Below, one piece after another: positions 24,239 to 31,837 of a stretch of 64,000 bases of DNA. The stretch covers positions 1,178,001-1,242,000 of the forward strand of contig NZ_CP014854.1 in assembly GCF_002214365.1 (NCBI RefSeq), written 5' to 3'. The notes under the pieces are model-generated. The model was not told the origin of the DNA. It made no database searches and worked only from the letters and a program-made list of their open reading frames with translations. A program made the position numbers and the translations under genes. This stretch comes from Thermococcus celer Vu 13 = JCM 8558. GTDB lineage: Archaea; Methanobacteriota_B; Thermococci; Thermococcales; Thermococcaceae. Every line of letters starts with the position of its first letter. Within the stretch, counting starts at the first letter, position 1.

Positions 24239-25471
24239 TCACTCCTTTATCAGGCCGTAGCCGATGAGGCGCCACCTGCTGCCGACCTGCCTGCTTATGG
24301 CCACCCTGTCGCCGACCTCCGCGCAGACCGGTATCTGGAGCTTGAGCTCGACCTCGTCCTTTCCGAGGCCGGTGACGAGGCCCATCGTTCTTGCCGTCCC
24401 GACGTTGAGGAGGAGCATCTCCCTCCTCTTTATCGGCTCGACCTTGAGTTCCTCCTCCGTCCCAACGACGCGTTCGAGGAGGTGCACCTCGAGTCTAAGG
24501 TCGTTCCAGACGGGAGGCAACTTGCCGGGTTTTCCGACGACGTTCCCCGCCATGAGGTCGCCCTTGGTGAGGTAGGGGTCGAGCTTTGTCCCAACCCCAA
24601 CGAGACCGCCTGGGTAGGCCTCGTCCACGAACCTCCCTCCTGCCTGGAGAGAAACGATCTCCGTGGTTATGGGCTCGTACTTTATCCTGCCGTGCTCCTC
24701 GTAGGGAACGCCGGGCTTTATCTCGATCTCGTCTCCGACCTTGAGCTTGCCCTGGATTATCGAACCGCCGATGACGCCGCCCACGAGCTTCTCGGGTTTG
24801 GTTCCTGGCTTGTTGACGTCGAAGCTCCTCAAAATCAGCATCTTTGGGTTTTTCTTGAGGTCGTGCTTCGGCGTCGGTATGAACTCCTCTACGGCCTGGA
24901 GGAGGACGTCAACGTTGGCGCCGTGAAGGGCGGAGATCGGGATTATCGGAGCGTTCTCAGCCACGGTGCCCCTGACGAACTCCTTTATCTCCCGGTAGCG
25001 CTCCATAACCTTCTCCTTGTTCACGAGCTCTATCTTGTTGAGGGCTATGACGATGTTCCTGTTGCCGACTATCTGGAGGGCCATTAGGTGCTCCCTCGTC
25101 TGGGGCATTACACCCTCGTTAGCCGCTATTACGAGAACCGCACCGTCCATCAGTGATGCCCCTGCGAGCATCGTCGTCATCAGCGCCTCGTGACCTGGAG
25201 CGTCTATGAAGGAAACGCGCCTCTCAAACTCCGTCTTCGCACCGCAGTACGGACAGACGGGAGAGGTGGAGTACCTGCCGCACTTCGGGCACTTCCTTAT
25301 CTCCGCGTCCGCGAAGCCTATCTTTATCGTGATTCCCCTTCTCAGCTCCTCGCTGTGGGTATCCGTCCATATCCCGGTTAAAGCCTTCGTGAGCGTCGTT
25401 TTACCGTGATCAACGTGACCGACCATTCCGATGTTAACCTCAGCCTGCCTGAACTCCTTCTTCTTCGCCAT
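24239..25471 (-). CDS. eif2g: Translation initiation factor aIF2 subunit gamma
   Basis: A 410-aa GTPase subunit of aIF2, which brings initiator Met-tRNA to the small ribosomal subunit. G1 is [12 protein letters not shown]3 DAPGHEAL and G4 NKIE. A zinc knuckle typical of e/aIF2gamma ([17 protein letters not shown]) lies between G2 and G3. Domains II and III follow, with SFDVNKPG and GGVIGGSI. The ATG at 25471 follows GGGGTGAGAGAA and gives the usual N-terminus [15 protein letters not shown]. It sits in the conserved S6e-aIF2gamma-PIN cluster. Confidence 0.97.
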   Translation of the reverse strand: MAKKKEFRQAEVNIGMVGHVDHGKTTLTKALTGIWTDTHSEELRRGITIKIGFADAEIRKCPKCGRYSTSPVCPYCGAKTEFERRVSFIDAPGHEALMTTMLAGASLMDGAVLVIAANEGVMPQTREHLMALQIVGNRNIVIALNKIELVNKEKVMERYREIKEFVRGTVAENAPIIPISALHGANVDVLLQAVEEFIPTPKHDLKKNPKMLILRSFDVNKPGTKPEKLVGGVIGGSIIQGKLKVGDEIEIKPGVPYEEHGRIKYEPITTEIVSLQAGGRFVDEAYPGGLVGVGTKLDPYLTKGDLMAGNVVGKPGKLPPVWNDLRLEVHLLERVVGTEEELKVEPIKRREMLLLNVGTARTMGLVTGLGKDEVELKLQIPVCAEVGDRVAISRQVGSRWRLIGYGLIKE

Positions 25472-25561
25472 TTCTCTCACCCCTAAACTTAAAGAGACGG
25501 GCGGTTTATTAAGGTTACCTCAAGGGGAATTCGCAAGAAGAGAGATGGGGAAAGGGGAAGC

Positions 25562-25939
25562 TCAGAAGACGAGCTTCATGTTGACCTGAACGATCTCGGG
25601 GCTGATGGTGTTGCCCCTGACCGTCTTCTTCCTCCTCTCGCCCCTCTCCTTTGGCCTGAAGCCCGGGCCGCGGGAGACGAGTATCTTGACCCTCCTCGGG
25701 CCGTGGACGTCGGGGCGCATTGCGAAGCCGTCCCTGTCGGTTCCACCGGTTATCCTGAGCTTAACGTCACCCGGTATCTCCTCGCCGAATATCTCGGTGA
25801 GGTTGAGCCCGAGCTCGCTCGCCGGTATCTCGTCCCCTATGCGCTTCCCCACGAGTTTTTCCGCACTTTCCCCGCTTATCTCAACCTGCCTGGCTATCCC
25901 GTTCCTCGGGTTGGATATAACGAGCTTAAATGTCGCCAT
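25562..25939 (-). CDS. rps6e: Ribosomal protein eS6
   Basis: A 125-aa small-subunit ribosomal protein, eS6 family, of full archaeal length. It starts [14 protein letters not shown] and has [19 protein letters not shown] and [20 protein letters not shown], which are the conserved core and basic RNA-binding strand. The ATG follows GGAGGTGGGAGGAA. It is the first gene of the run into aIF2gamma, PIN and HD genes. The promoter, with CTTTTTAAAG near 26016-26025, lies back to back with that of the Sec61 beta gene. Confidence 0.97.
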   Translation of the reverse strand: MATFKLVISNPRNGIARQVEISGESAEKLVGKRIGDEIPASELGLNLTEIFGEEIPGDVKLRITGGTDRDGFAMRPDVHGPRRVKILVSRGPGFRPKERGERRKKTVRGNTISPEIVQVNMKLVF

Positions 25940-26078
25940 TTCCTCCCACCTCCTCTGTCATTAGCGGGATTCATTGGGTAAACCCCTTATCCAGTGAGCG
26001 CTGTGGTTCCCTCTTTAAAAAGTTTCCCATCAAAACTTTTTTATACCTCCCGCCGTAGGCAATCGGGAGGTGAGGTGA

Positions 26079-26252
26079 ATGGCAAAGGAAAAAACAACGC
26101 TTCCGCCAACCGGCGCCGGTCTCATGAGGTTCTTCGACGAGGACACCAAAGCGATAAAGGTAAGCCCCAGAGGCGTCATAGCGCTTACGCTTATCCTGGT
26201 GGCCCTTGAGATACTCCTCAACGCCTTCGGCCCACAGATCTTCGGCGGCTAA
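26079..26252 (+). CDS. secG: Preprotein translocase subunit Sec61 beta (SecG)
   Basis: A 57-aa tail-anchored membrane protein. It starts MAKEKTTLPPTGAGLMRFFD, has the conserved VSPRGVIAL before a single transmembrane helix (about 33-50), and ends GPQIFGG. This is the archaeal Sec61 beta subunit of the SecYEG protein-conducting channel. The ATG follows GAGGTGA, and a TATA-like TTTTTATACC lies at 26037-26046. It is divergent from the eS6 gene, and its stop overlaps by 4 nt the stop of the coiled-coil gene on the other strand. Confidence 0.95.
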   Translation: MAKEKTTLPPTGAGLMRFFDEDTKAIKVSPRGVIALTLILVALEILLNAFGPQIFGG

Positions 26253-26905
26253 ATGAAGCTCGTCTTCTTTAACCCCCTCGCATTTAATTCCTCGTTGATT
26301 ATCCCCCTGACCACTTCCTCGAGCTGCGTTCCGATAAGCTTGTCCACGTCCTCCTTGATCTTGTCGATGTCATGCCTCAGCCCCTCGAGCAGTCTGATGT
26401 ACTCCTTGGCCATCTCAAGCTGTCCCTCCTGCCTTATCAGCTGTTCTTTGAGGTGCTCGAAGTCCTCCTTCATCACCTGGAGCTTCCTGAGTTCACCCTG
26501 GAGCTCGTCGAGTTTCTTAGTCAGCCCGTAGTTATCCTCCTTGAGCTTCTCGATAAGTCCCTCCTTAGTCTCGAGCTCCCTGACGAGGGAGTTGTACTCC
26601 TCCGCTATCTGGTTGAGCCTTTCTATCTCCCTTAGCGGGGGAACCTTGCCGTTCCCGAGGATTATAACGTCCGGCCCGACGTTGACGATGTCGCTCGGTT
26701 TGATCTTCAGCTTCCTCTCGCTGGAGAACATGCTCTGGCCCTTACCGAGGTTCTCCACCTCCCTCATCTTCAGGATGAAGTAGAACTGGTCTCCCTCAAC
26801 CTCCACGTTGATGTCCGTGACGTAACCGAGGATCTTGCCCTCGGTGAGCGAGATGACGAACTTGTTAACGAGCTGGTTGGCCCTGGCCTCACTACCCTCG
26901 ACCAT
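26249..26905 (-). CDS. Coiled-coil protein with PRC-barrel-like N-terminus
   Basis: A 218-aa cytosolic protein. Residues about 15-85 are beta-rich and PRC-barrel-like: TEGKILGYVTDINVEVEGDQ, then IKPSDIVNVGPDVIILG. From about 90 to 200 it is a long coiled coil (EIERLNQIAEEYNSLVREL onward). PRC barrels are RNA- or protein-binding modules. The function is not known. The ATG at 26905 is chosen for GGTGGTGTTT before it; an ATG at 26923 lacks a ribosome site. It shares a palindromic TATA box with the divergent EngB gene. Confidence 0.65.
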   Translation of the reverse strand: MVEGSEARANQLVNKFVISLTEGKILGYVTDINVEVEGDQFYFILKMREVENLGKGQSMFSSERKLKIKPSDIVNVGPDVIILGNGKVPPLREIERLNQIAEEYNSLVRELETKEGLIEKLKEDNYGLTKKLDELQGELRKLQVMKEDFEHLKEQLIRQEGQLEMAKEYIRLLEGLRHDIDKIKEDVDKLIGTQLEEVVRGIINEELNARGLKKTSFI

Positions 26906-26957
26906 AAACACCACCGTGACCATTTGTATCTTCGCCTACTTAACTTTTCCGCCAAGG

Positions 26958-26981
26958 CTTATAAGGTGAAGAATCTTCACC
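26958..26981. promoter_or_regulatory. Bidirectional palindromic TATA box plus dyad
   Basis: CTTATAAG (26958-26965) is a perfect palindrome and so reads as a TATA box on both strands. It lies between the divergent coiled-coil gene (start 26905) and engB (start 26997), at fitting distances for both. Its last base is also the first base of a second perfect dyad, GGTGAAGA-A-TCTTCACC (26965-26981), which covers the engB transcription start region and could be an operator. No other strong TATA candidate is seen for engB. Confidence 0.55.
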
Positions 26982-26996
26982 TCCCCCGGTGAGACG

Positions 26997-27620
26997 ATGA
27001 TAATATTCGTAGGGCGCTCGAACGTTGGTAAAAGCACCCTCATCTTTCGCCTGACCGGGAAGTGGGTGAAACGCGGGAAGAGGCCTGGGGTAACGAGGAG
27101 GCCCGTTGAGGTGAACTGGCGCGGAAAAAAGGTGGTGGACATGCCCGGCTTCGGCTTCATGAGCGGGGTTCCAAAGCGGGTTCAGGAGAGGGTTAAGGAC
27201 GAGATAGTTCGTTTCATCGAGGACAACGCGGGGGAGATAGAGCTCGCCGTCCTCGTCGTGGACGGAAAGGCCGCGCCGGAGATAATCGATAGATGGGAGA
27301 AGCGCGGGGAGATACCGATAGACGTGGAGTTCTACGGGTTCCTGAGGGAACTGGGGATACCGGTCGTGGTGGCCGTCAACAAGATGGACAAAATAAAGAA
27401 CATCCAGAGAACGATCAACTTCCTGGCCGGGAAGTTCGGAGTTCCATACGGCGAGATAAACGAGACCTTCGTTCCGGTTTCGGCGAAGTTCGGAAAGAAC
27501 CTGTTCGAAATGAGAAAGCTGATGGAGAAGAAGCTCAAAGAGGGCAGGAAAAAGCCTCCTGCCGGATCAGAGAACCTCGAGGACGATGTGGGTGATGGTC
27601 TCCTTGAGGCCGTCGAGTGA
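26997..27620 (+). CDS. engB: EngB/YihA-family GTPase
   Basis: A 207-aa GTPase of the EngB (YihA/YsxC) family, linked to large-subunit assembly in bacteria. G1 is FVGRSNVGKSTL, G2 RPGVTRRPV, G3 DMPGFGFMSG, G4 VAVNKMDKI and G5 VPVSAKFGK. The ATG follows CGGTGAGACG. It has an unusual C-terminal tail (PPAGSENLEDDVGDGLLEAVE region) that lies within the 3' end of the convergent regulator gene, with a 54-nt antisense coding overlap. Confidence 0.92.
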   Translation: MIIFVGRSNVGKSTLIFRLTGKWVKRGKRPGVTRRPVEVNWRGKKVVDMPGFGFMSGVPKRVQERVKDEIVRFIEDNAGEIELAVLVVDGKAAPEIIDRWEKRGEIPIDVEFYGFLRELGIPVVVAVNKMDKIKNIQRTINFLAGKFGVPYGEINETFVPVSAKFGKNLFEMRKLMEKKLKEGRKKPPAGSENLEDDVGDGLLEAVE

Positions 27621-28031
27621 GGCTATCTCCTCGAGTACCTCGTCGAGCCTCGTCTTGTCCGCCTCTATTATCAGGTCGATATCGCCGGTGACGCGGTATA
27701 TCTTCTTTATCCTGAGCTTCTTGATGTGTTCGTAGACGTACTTTCTCTTCGTGGGCTCTATCTTCACGAAGACGAAGACGTCACCCTTCTTCTCGCCGAG
27801 GAGATCGAGGGCCTTGTCTGTGAGGTCTATGAAGCCCCTCCCCGTCCTTATGTAGCCGAGTTCCTTGAGGATCTTGAGGTGGTTGCTCAGTGCCTGTCTG
27901 GTGATACCGAGCTCCTTGGCGAGCTCATCCTGGGTCTTCTCAACGGTGTGCACCTCTATGGTCTTTCCTTCCTCGTAGAATTTCTTAAGCAGCCTCATCT
28001 GCCTTGGGGTCAAGGTTGCTCCATCCTTCAT
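27567..28031 (-). CDS. Lrp/AsnC-like transcriptional regulator
   Basis: A 154-aa regulator. An N-terminal helix-turn-helix (KTQDELAKELGITRQALSNH) and wing (ELGYIRTGRGFIDLTDKAL) are followed by an AsnC/RAM ligand-binding domain (DVFVFVKIEPTKRKYVYEHI, VTGDIDLIIEADKTRLDEVL, ETITHIVLEVL). Lrp proteins form octamers that sense amino acids. It runs convergent to engB with a 54-nt overlap. The ATG at 28031 follows an AGGAGGCTCAGGTT leader, and the AT-rich upstream region repeats a TTACAT motif, which may be its own control sites. Confidence 0.85.
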   Translation of the reverse strand: MKDGATLTPRQMRLLKKFYEEGKTIEVHTVEKTQDELAKELGITRQALSNHLKILKELGYIRTGRGFIDLTDKALDLLGEKKGDVFVFVKIEPTKRKYVYEHIKKLRIKKIYRVTGDIDLIIEADKTRLDEVLEEIASLDGLKETITHIVLEVL

Positions 28032-28078
28032 AACCTGAGCCTCCTTTGATTTGTTGTTTACCAGATATTTCGTGTTTT

Positions 28079-28140
28079 ATGTAAAATTCTTCATCGTGTT
28101 AGTTACATCTCTGCACGCATGCCTTTATAAACTTTTACAT
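28079..28140. promoter_or_regulatory. Repeated (G/T)TTACAT motifs in divergent promoter region
   Basis: Three related 7-mers occur in this AT-rich stretch: ATGTAAA (28079-28085, reverse of TTTACAT), GTTACAT (28102-28108) and TTTACAT (28134-28140). They lie between the Lrp-like regulator (start 28031) and the Clp1 kinase gene (start 28214). Their number and place fit binding sites for an oligomeric Lrp-type protein. The TATA-like TTTATAAAC at 28124-28132 could serve a rightward transcript. All of this is inferred from motif and position. Confidence 0.35.
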
Positions 28141-28213
28141 ACCTTTTCAGGACATCGGGACAGGGTACAAACCCGGGGATTATTTTTTAAAGTTGAAGGC
28201 ACAGTTTGATACC

Positions 28214-29281
28214 ATGAACAAGGCAACCTACACAGAGGACGTCCCGCCGGACAGGTTCGAGCTCATGGAGGGGATACTCCGCTTGGAGAAACCCTCCAAG
28301 GTTATGCTGATAGGGCCGACGGACAGCGGGAAGAGCACACTGCTGGCATTTCTGGCCAATAAACTCATCGAGAGGGGCCTGGGGGTTGCGGTGGTTGACG
28401 GTGACGTGGGGCAGAAGGGGATCCTCCCCCCGGCCACGGTGAGCCTCGCCTTCCCGGAGGGGCCGTTTGCGTCGGTCGGTGAACTCGAAGCTTACGCCCA
28501 TTACTTCATTGGCACCACGAGTCCTGGAAGTTACATCGGTGAGATGGCCGTGGGGGTTAAGAGGCTCACCGACGTTGCCCTCGAGAACGCCGACGTCGTT
28601 CTCATAGACACCACGGGCTTTGTCACCGGTCGGGGGGTCGAGATGAAGCGCCTTAAGGCCGAGCTCGTCAGGCCGGACATGATCGTTTTTCTCGAGAGGA
28701 ACGGTGAGCTTTCATACCTCAGGAGGGTCCTCTCCCCCTACGGGGAAACGGTAACGCTATCCGTCAGTACGAGGGCGAGGGAACACTCGAGGAGCGAGCG
28801 CAGGGAGGTCAGGAGGGAGAAGTGGAGGACCTACTTCGCGGACGCCTCGCTCGTTGAGGTTGACCTCTCCGCGATTGTCCCAACCGGAACGGAGCTCTTC
28901 AGGGGCAGGCCTCTGATTCAGGAGGAGAAGGACCTGCTGTCGGCCGTTTTCAGGTGGCTCGTGGTAGCCGGCTGGAAGGGTGAGAGGTACGTTGTCGTTA
29001 AGGCGGAGGCGGAAGGGGGGATCAAAGGGCACACCCATTACCCCGTTCACGCGGTCGATTTTGAAAGCCTGAGCAACCTCCTGGTGGGGTTCATTGACGG
29101 GGAAGGGTTGTGCCTCGGGGCCGGGATACTCAAGTGGATAAACTTCGGCGAGATGAAGGCGCAGGTTCTAACGCCCCTCTCACCGAAAGAGATTGACAAA
29201 GCCACTGAGCTCCGCTTCGGAAGGATAAGGGTGCTCGAAACCGGGGACGAGCTCGGCCACCTCAGGAGGGACGAGCTCTGA
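28214..29281 (+). CDS. Clp1/Grc3-type polynucleotide 5'-hydroxyl kinase
   Basis: A 355-aa RNA/DNA 5'-OH kinase like the Pyrococcus horikoshii Clp1 homolog. The P-loop is GPTDSGKST (34-42), the Walker B region VVDGDVGQKG and LIDTTGFVTG, and the lid carries STRAREHSRSERREVRR. It phosphorylates 5'-hydroxyl RNA ends, as in tRNA or RNA repair. The C-terminal domain resembles eukaryotic Clp1/Nol9. No Shine-Dalgarno is seen before the ATG; a TTTTTTAAAG element lies about 25 nt upstream, so the mRNA is probably leaderless. A TTG at 28193 is rejected because it overlaps that element. Confidence 0.9.
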   Translation: MNKATYTEDVPPDRFELMEGILRLEKPSKVMLIGPTDSGKSTLLAFLANKLIERGLGVAVVDGDVGQKGILPPATVSLAFPEGPFASVGELEAYAHYFIGTTSPGSYIGEMAVGVKRLTDVALENADVVLIDTTGFVTGRGVEMKRLKAELVRPDMIVFLERNGELSYLRRVLSPYGETVTLSVSTRAREHSRSERREVRREKWRTYFADASLVEVDLSAIVPTGTELFRGRPLIQEEKDLLSAVFRWLVVAGWKGERYVVVKAEAEGGIKGHTHYPVHAVDFESLSNLLVGFIDGEGLCLGAGILKWINFGEMKAQVLTPLSPKEIDKATELRFGRIRVLETGDELGHLRRDEL

Positions 29282-29326
29282 GCAAAGATTTTTAAGCCGG
29301 GAACCCAATGGAATTAGGTGGACCTA

Positions 29327-30157
29327 ATGGAATTGAAGGCCTTCGTGGAGATAACCAGACCCCACAACTGTATCTTAGCCGGATTAGTGGGAGTTCTGGG
29401 TTCGATAGTCGCTGTGGGCCACTTTCCCGGTGTCATCACCTCACTCCTCGTGTTTTTGGTCGTCACGCTCGGGTGCGCCGGGGGCAACACGATAAACGAC
29501 TACTTCGACTACGAGATAGATAGAATCAACCGCCCTGAGAGGCCACTTCCGAGGGGTGCGATGAGCAGGAAGACGGCCCTGTACTACTCGCTGTCCCTGT
29601 TCGCGGTAGGACTGGCGCTCGCGTACTTCATAAACACGGCCGACTTCGTGCTGGCCATCGTTGCCTACGCCGCCATGGTCCTCTACGCCTGGAAGCTCAA
29701 ACCTCTTCCCTTCGTTGGTAACCTCGTCGTTGCGAGCCTGACGGGAGCGACGCCTCTATACGGTGCCCTGGCCGTTAACAGGATTGGCCTGGCTGGTTAC
29801 CTGGCCCTCTGTGCGTTCCTGGTGAACGTCGCGAGGGAGGTCATCAAGGACATCGAGGATGTCGAGGGCGACATCACGAAGGGGGCGAAGACCCTTCCGA
29901 TACTGTGGGGCAGAAGGAAAGCGGCCTACATAGGGGCCGTCTTTGCCGTCTTAACGGTTGTGGCCTCCTTCCTGCCCGTGAAGGCGGGCGTCGGCCTCGG
30001 CTACTACTCGATGGTGCCCGTTGATCTCATCATACTCTACGCGGCTTATCTCATACTTAAGAACCAGGAAAGGGAAGTGGCGCACAGGGCGCAGGAGCTC
30101 CTTAAAATAAGCATATTCCTGGCGGTTGCCGCCTTCATAATAGCGGCCGTGGTTTGA
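29327..30157 (+). CDS. Geranylgeranylglycerol-phosphate geranylgeranyltransferase (UbiA family)
   Basis: A 276-aa integral membrane prenyltransferase with about eight helices. The two Asp-rich motifs are NTINDYFDYEIDRINRPERP and AREVIKDIEDVEGDITKGAK. This is the archaeal (S)-2,3-di-O-geranylgeranylglyceryl phosphate synthase that adds the second geranylgeranyl chain in ether-lipid synthesis. The ATG follows TAGGTGGACCTA; a GTG three codons earlier lies inside that site. It follows the Clp1 gene by 45 nt and has its own TTTTTAAGCC element at 29289-29298. The small gene at 30170 follows within 12 nt. Confidence 0.93.
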   Translation: MELKAFVEITRPHNCILAGLVGVLGSIVAVGHFPGVITSLLVFLVVTLGCAGGNTINDYFDYEIDRINRPERPLPRGAMSRKTALYYSLSLFAVGLALAYFINTADFVLAIVAYAAMVLYAWKLKPLPFVGNLVVASLTGATPLYGALAVNRIGLAGYLALCAFLVNVAREVIKDIEDVEGDITKGAKTLPILWGRRKAAYIGAVFAVLTVVASFLPVKAGVGLGYYSMVPVDLIILYAAYLILKNQEREVAHRAQELLKISIFLAVAAFIIAAVV

Positions 30158-30169
30158 GGAGGTGGGATA

Positions 30170-30550
30170 ATGGAGTTTGAGGATGAACTCGTGAGGAACC
30201 TCGAGTCGGAGGAGCTCTGGACGGTCGTCACTTTCAAGACGCCCTACGGGCCCGGTGGGACCCTCCAAAAACTCATTGAGGTCATGGAAAAGGCCGGATG
30301 GCGCGTTACATTTAGAGCCAACTGGTGGACATCGGATATCCCCTACGGGCTCGCGAGAATAGACGCCCGGAAGGGGAACAGGGAGAAGATACTGCTCGGA
30401 AAGTGGGTACTCGGCTCAAAGCTCAAGCTGATAAGGGTCGAGAACATGCCCCTGAAGGAGGGGAGGGACGAGTTCTTCCGCATGGTGGACAGCATAACCT
30501 CGACGCTGATATACGACCCGGTCATAAGGACCATGAGGGAGCAGTACTGA
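30170..30550 (+). CDS. Conserved hypothetical protein
   Basis: A 126-aa soluble protein that I cannot assign. It reads as alternating strands and helices, with WTVVTFKTPYGPGGTLQKL, RVTFRANWWTSDIPYG and DSITSTLIYDPVIR. There is no signal peptide, membrane segment or cysteine. It starts at an ATG after GAGGTGGGATA, 12 nt behind the UbiA gene, so the two are probably cotranscribed. The T-rich spacer after its stop may terminate transcription. Confidence 0.7.
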   Translation: MEFEDELVRNLESEELWTVVTFKTPYGPGGTLQKLIEVMEKAGWRVTFRANWWTSDIPYGLARIDARKGNREKILLGKWVLGSKLKLIRVENMPLKEGRDEFFRMVDSITSTLIYDPVIRTMREQY

Positions 30551-30552
30551 CG

Positions 30553-30591
30553 GTTTTGATTTTTTGTGTCCCCGCCTTCTTCTAATTTTTC
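30553..30591. terminator. T-rich terminator between convergent genes
   Basis: Two T-tracts (GGTTTTGATTTTTTG at 30552-30566 and TAATTTTTCC at 30583-30592) lie in the 99-nt spacer after the hypothetical gene. No GC-rich stem is needed for archaeal termination, so these tracts fit a terminator for the rightward transcript. The A-rich stretch near 30604-30621 could, read on the other strand, do the same for the RPA operon. Confidence 0.45.
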
Positions 30592-30649
30592 CAAGGGCAT
30601 CGGCTTTTAAAATTTTAAAAGGTTAGATGGGCCCTAAAAGAAAAAGAAG

Positions 30650-31453
30650 TCACAGGGGCTCGTAGTAACCTATCTCGGGCTCGTATATCTCGCCCTCTGC
30701 CAGGAGCTCTGTTATGGCCTCCTCTATCAGCTCCTCATCGAGCTCCTTCGAGAGCTTCTTGACTATGAACTTGTGGGACAGCGCCTTGCCCTTCTCCCTG
30801 AGCAGGTCGAGAACCGCCTTCTTGGCCTTCTCAAGCTCCGGGTTCTCCGTCTTGGGTTCCTCCTCGAGGAGCTCTTCCTCCGGCAACGCCTCCTCGGCAC
30901 TCCTGCGTTCGAGCATCATGGTGTAGAGCTCGTCTATGGTCGTTAGCAGGTCCTCACTCACACCCTTGTTCTTGGCTATCACCTTGGCCTTGGCCGTTAT
31001 TCCGTACCTGTCGTAGATGTCGAAGGCTACCCTGGCCTTCTTGGCGTGCTCCACCTTCTCCGTCAGCGTCTCGAAGCGGTGGAGTATCCAGACGTTCGGC
31101 TCGACCTTCGCCACTCCCTCGACGAGGATGTGCTTGTCGTCGCGCCATTCGGAGATCTTTCCGATTATCTGAACGAGGTCGCCCTTCTTCACGAGGTTCA
31201 CGAAGCGGGTGTTCTCCCTGAAGCCGAAGACCCAGATGGTTCCTGTACCGTCGTCGATCTGGAACCGCCCGTAGGTCTCGTCCTCGCTCATTATTGGCTC
31301 CCTGACGACGGTGGCGACGACCTTGGCGCGGTGGATCTTCCGCGCGTCCCTGGTTATCAGGTAGTTCGGCTCGAAGTCACCCTCGCTCCTGACGTAGTAG
31401 CCCTCTACGATGTCCTTGATGTGGACCCTGCTCGCCGGCAGTCTCTTCCTCAT
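30650..31453 (-). CDS. rpa32: Replication protein A, RPA32-type subunit
   Basis: A 267-aa subunit of the Thermococcales RPA heterotrimer that coats single-stranded DNA. An OB fold (about 15-125) includes KVVATVVREPIMSEDETYGR, DDGTGTIWVFGF and LVQIIGKISEW. The C-terminal part carries an acidic Glu-rich linker (about 185-205) and a winged-helix-like end. The ATG follows GGTGAGGAGCC and overlaps the RPA14 stop by 4 nt. It is the last gene of the order RPA41-RPA14-RPA32 seen in Pyrococcus. Confidence 0.93.
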   Translation of the reverse strand: MRKRLPASRVHIKDIVEGYYVRSEGDFEPNYLITRDARKIHRAKVVATVVREPIMSEDETYGRFQIDDGTGTIWVFGFRENTRFVNLVKKGDLVQIIGKISEWRDDKHILVEGVAKVEPNVWILHRFETLTEKVEHAKKARVAFDIYDRYGITAKAKVIAKNKGVSEDLLTTIDELYTMMLERRSAEEALPEEELLEEEPKTENPELEKAKKAVLDLLREKGKALSHKFIVKKLSKELDEELIEEAITELLAEGEIYEPEIGYYEPL

Positions 31454-31827
31454 GGCTCCTCACCCCCGAAGAAGTCTATGATGCCCTCAACCTTCGGCAG
31501 GACTTTCCTCTCGAGCTCCCGTATCTCCTCCAGCGCCTCGAGGTCCGCCCCGCTGAAGTCCTGCACAACCTCGCCGTATACGTGGATACCCTCGTCGTTC
31601 CGGATAACCCTGCCGATGACACGAACCACCCCTCCCTCCTCGGGCAGGAAGTTCTCCTCGCTCTCGACGAGTATAACGCCCGTCCCGTCGTCGAGCCAGA
31701 AGGTGTAGTCTATCTTGTCGATCTTGAAGGCCTTCCCGATGAGGGAAACCCTCGTGTCGTCCTCGGCTATCTCCTTTATCTTCCTCTCAACCGCAGGCTT
31801 CCTGCGTCGGAACTTAACCTCCTCCAT
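31450..31827 (-). CDS. rpa14: Replication protein A, RPA14-type subunit
   Basis: A 125-aa single OB-fold subunit of archaeal RPA. Motifs are RVSLIGKAFKIDKIDYTFWL, DDGTGVILVES and VVRVIGRVIRNDEGIHVYG. The ATG at 31827 follows GAGGTGGTTTCG; the GTG at 31836 would overlap that site. It lies between RPA41 (10-nt gap) and RPA32 (4-nt overlap), so the three subunits are made from one mRNA in balanced amounts. Confidence 0.93.
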   Translation of the reverse strand: MEEVKFRRRKPAVERKIKEIAEDDTRVSLIGKAFKIDKIDYTFWLDDGTGVILVESEENFLPEEGGVVRVIGRVIRNDEGIHVYGEVVQDFSGADLEALEEIRELERKVLPKVEGIIDFFGGEEP

Positions 31828-31837
31828 CGAAACCACC

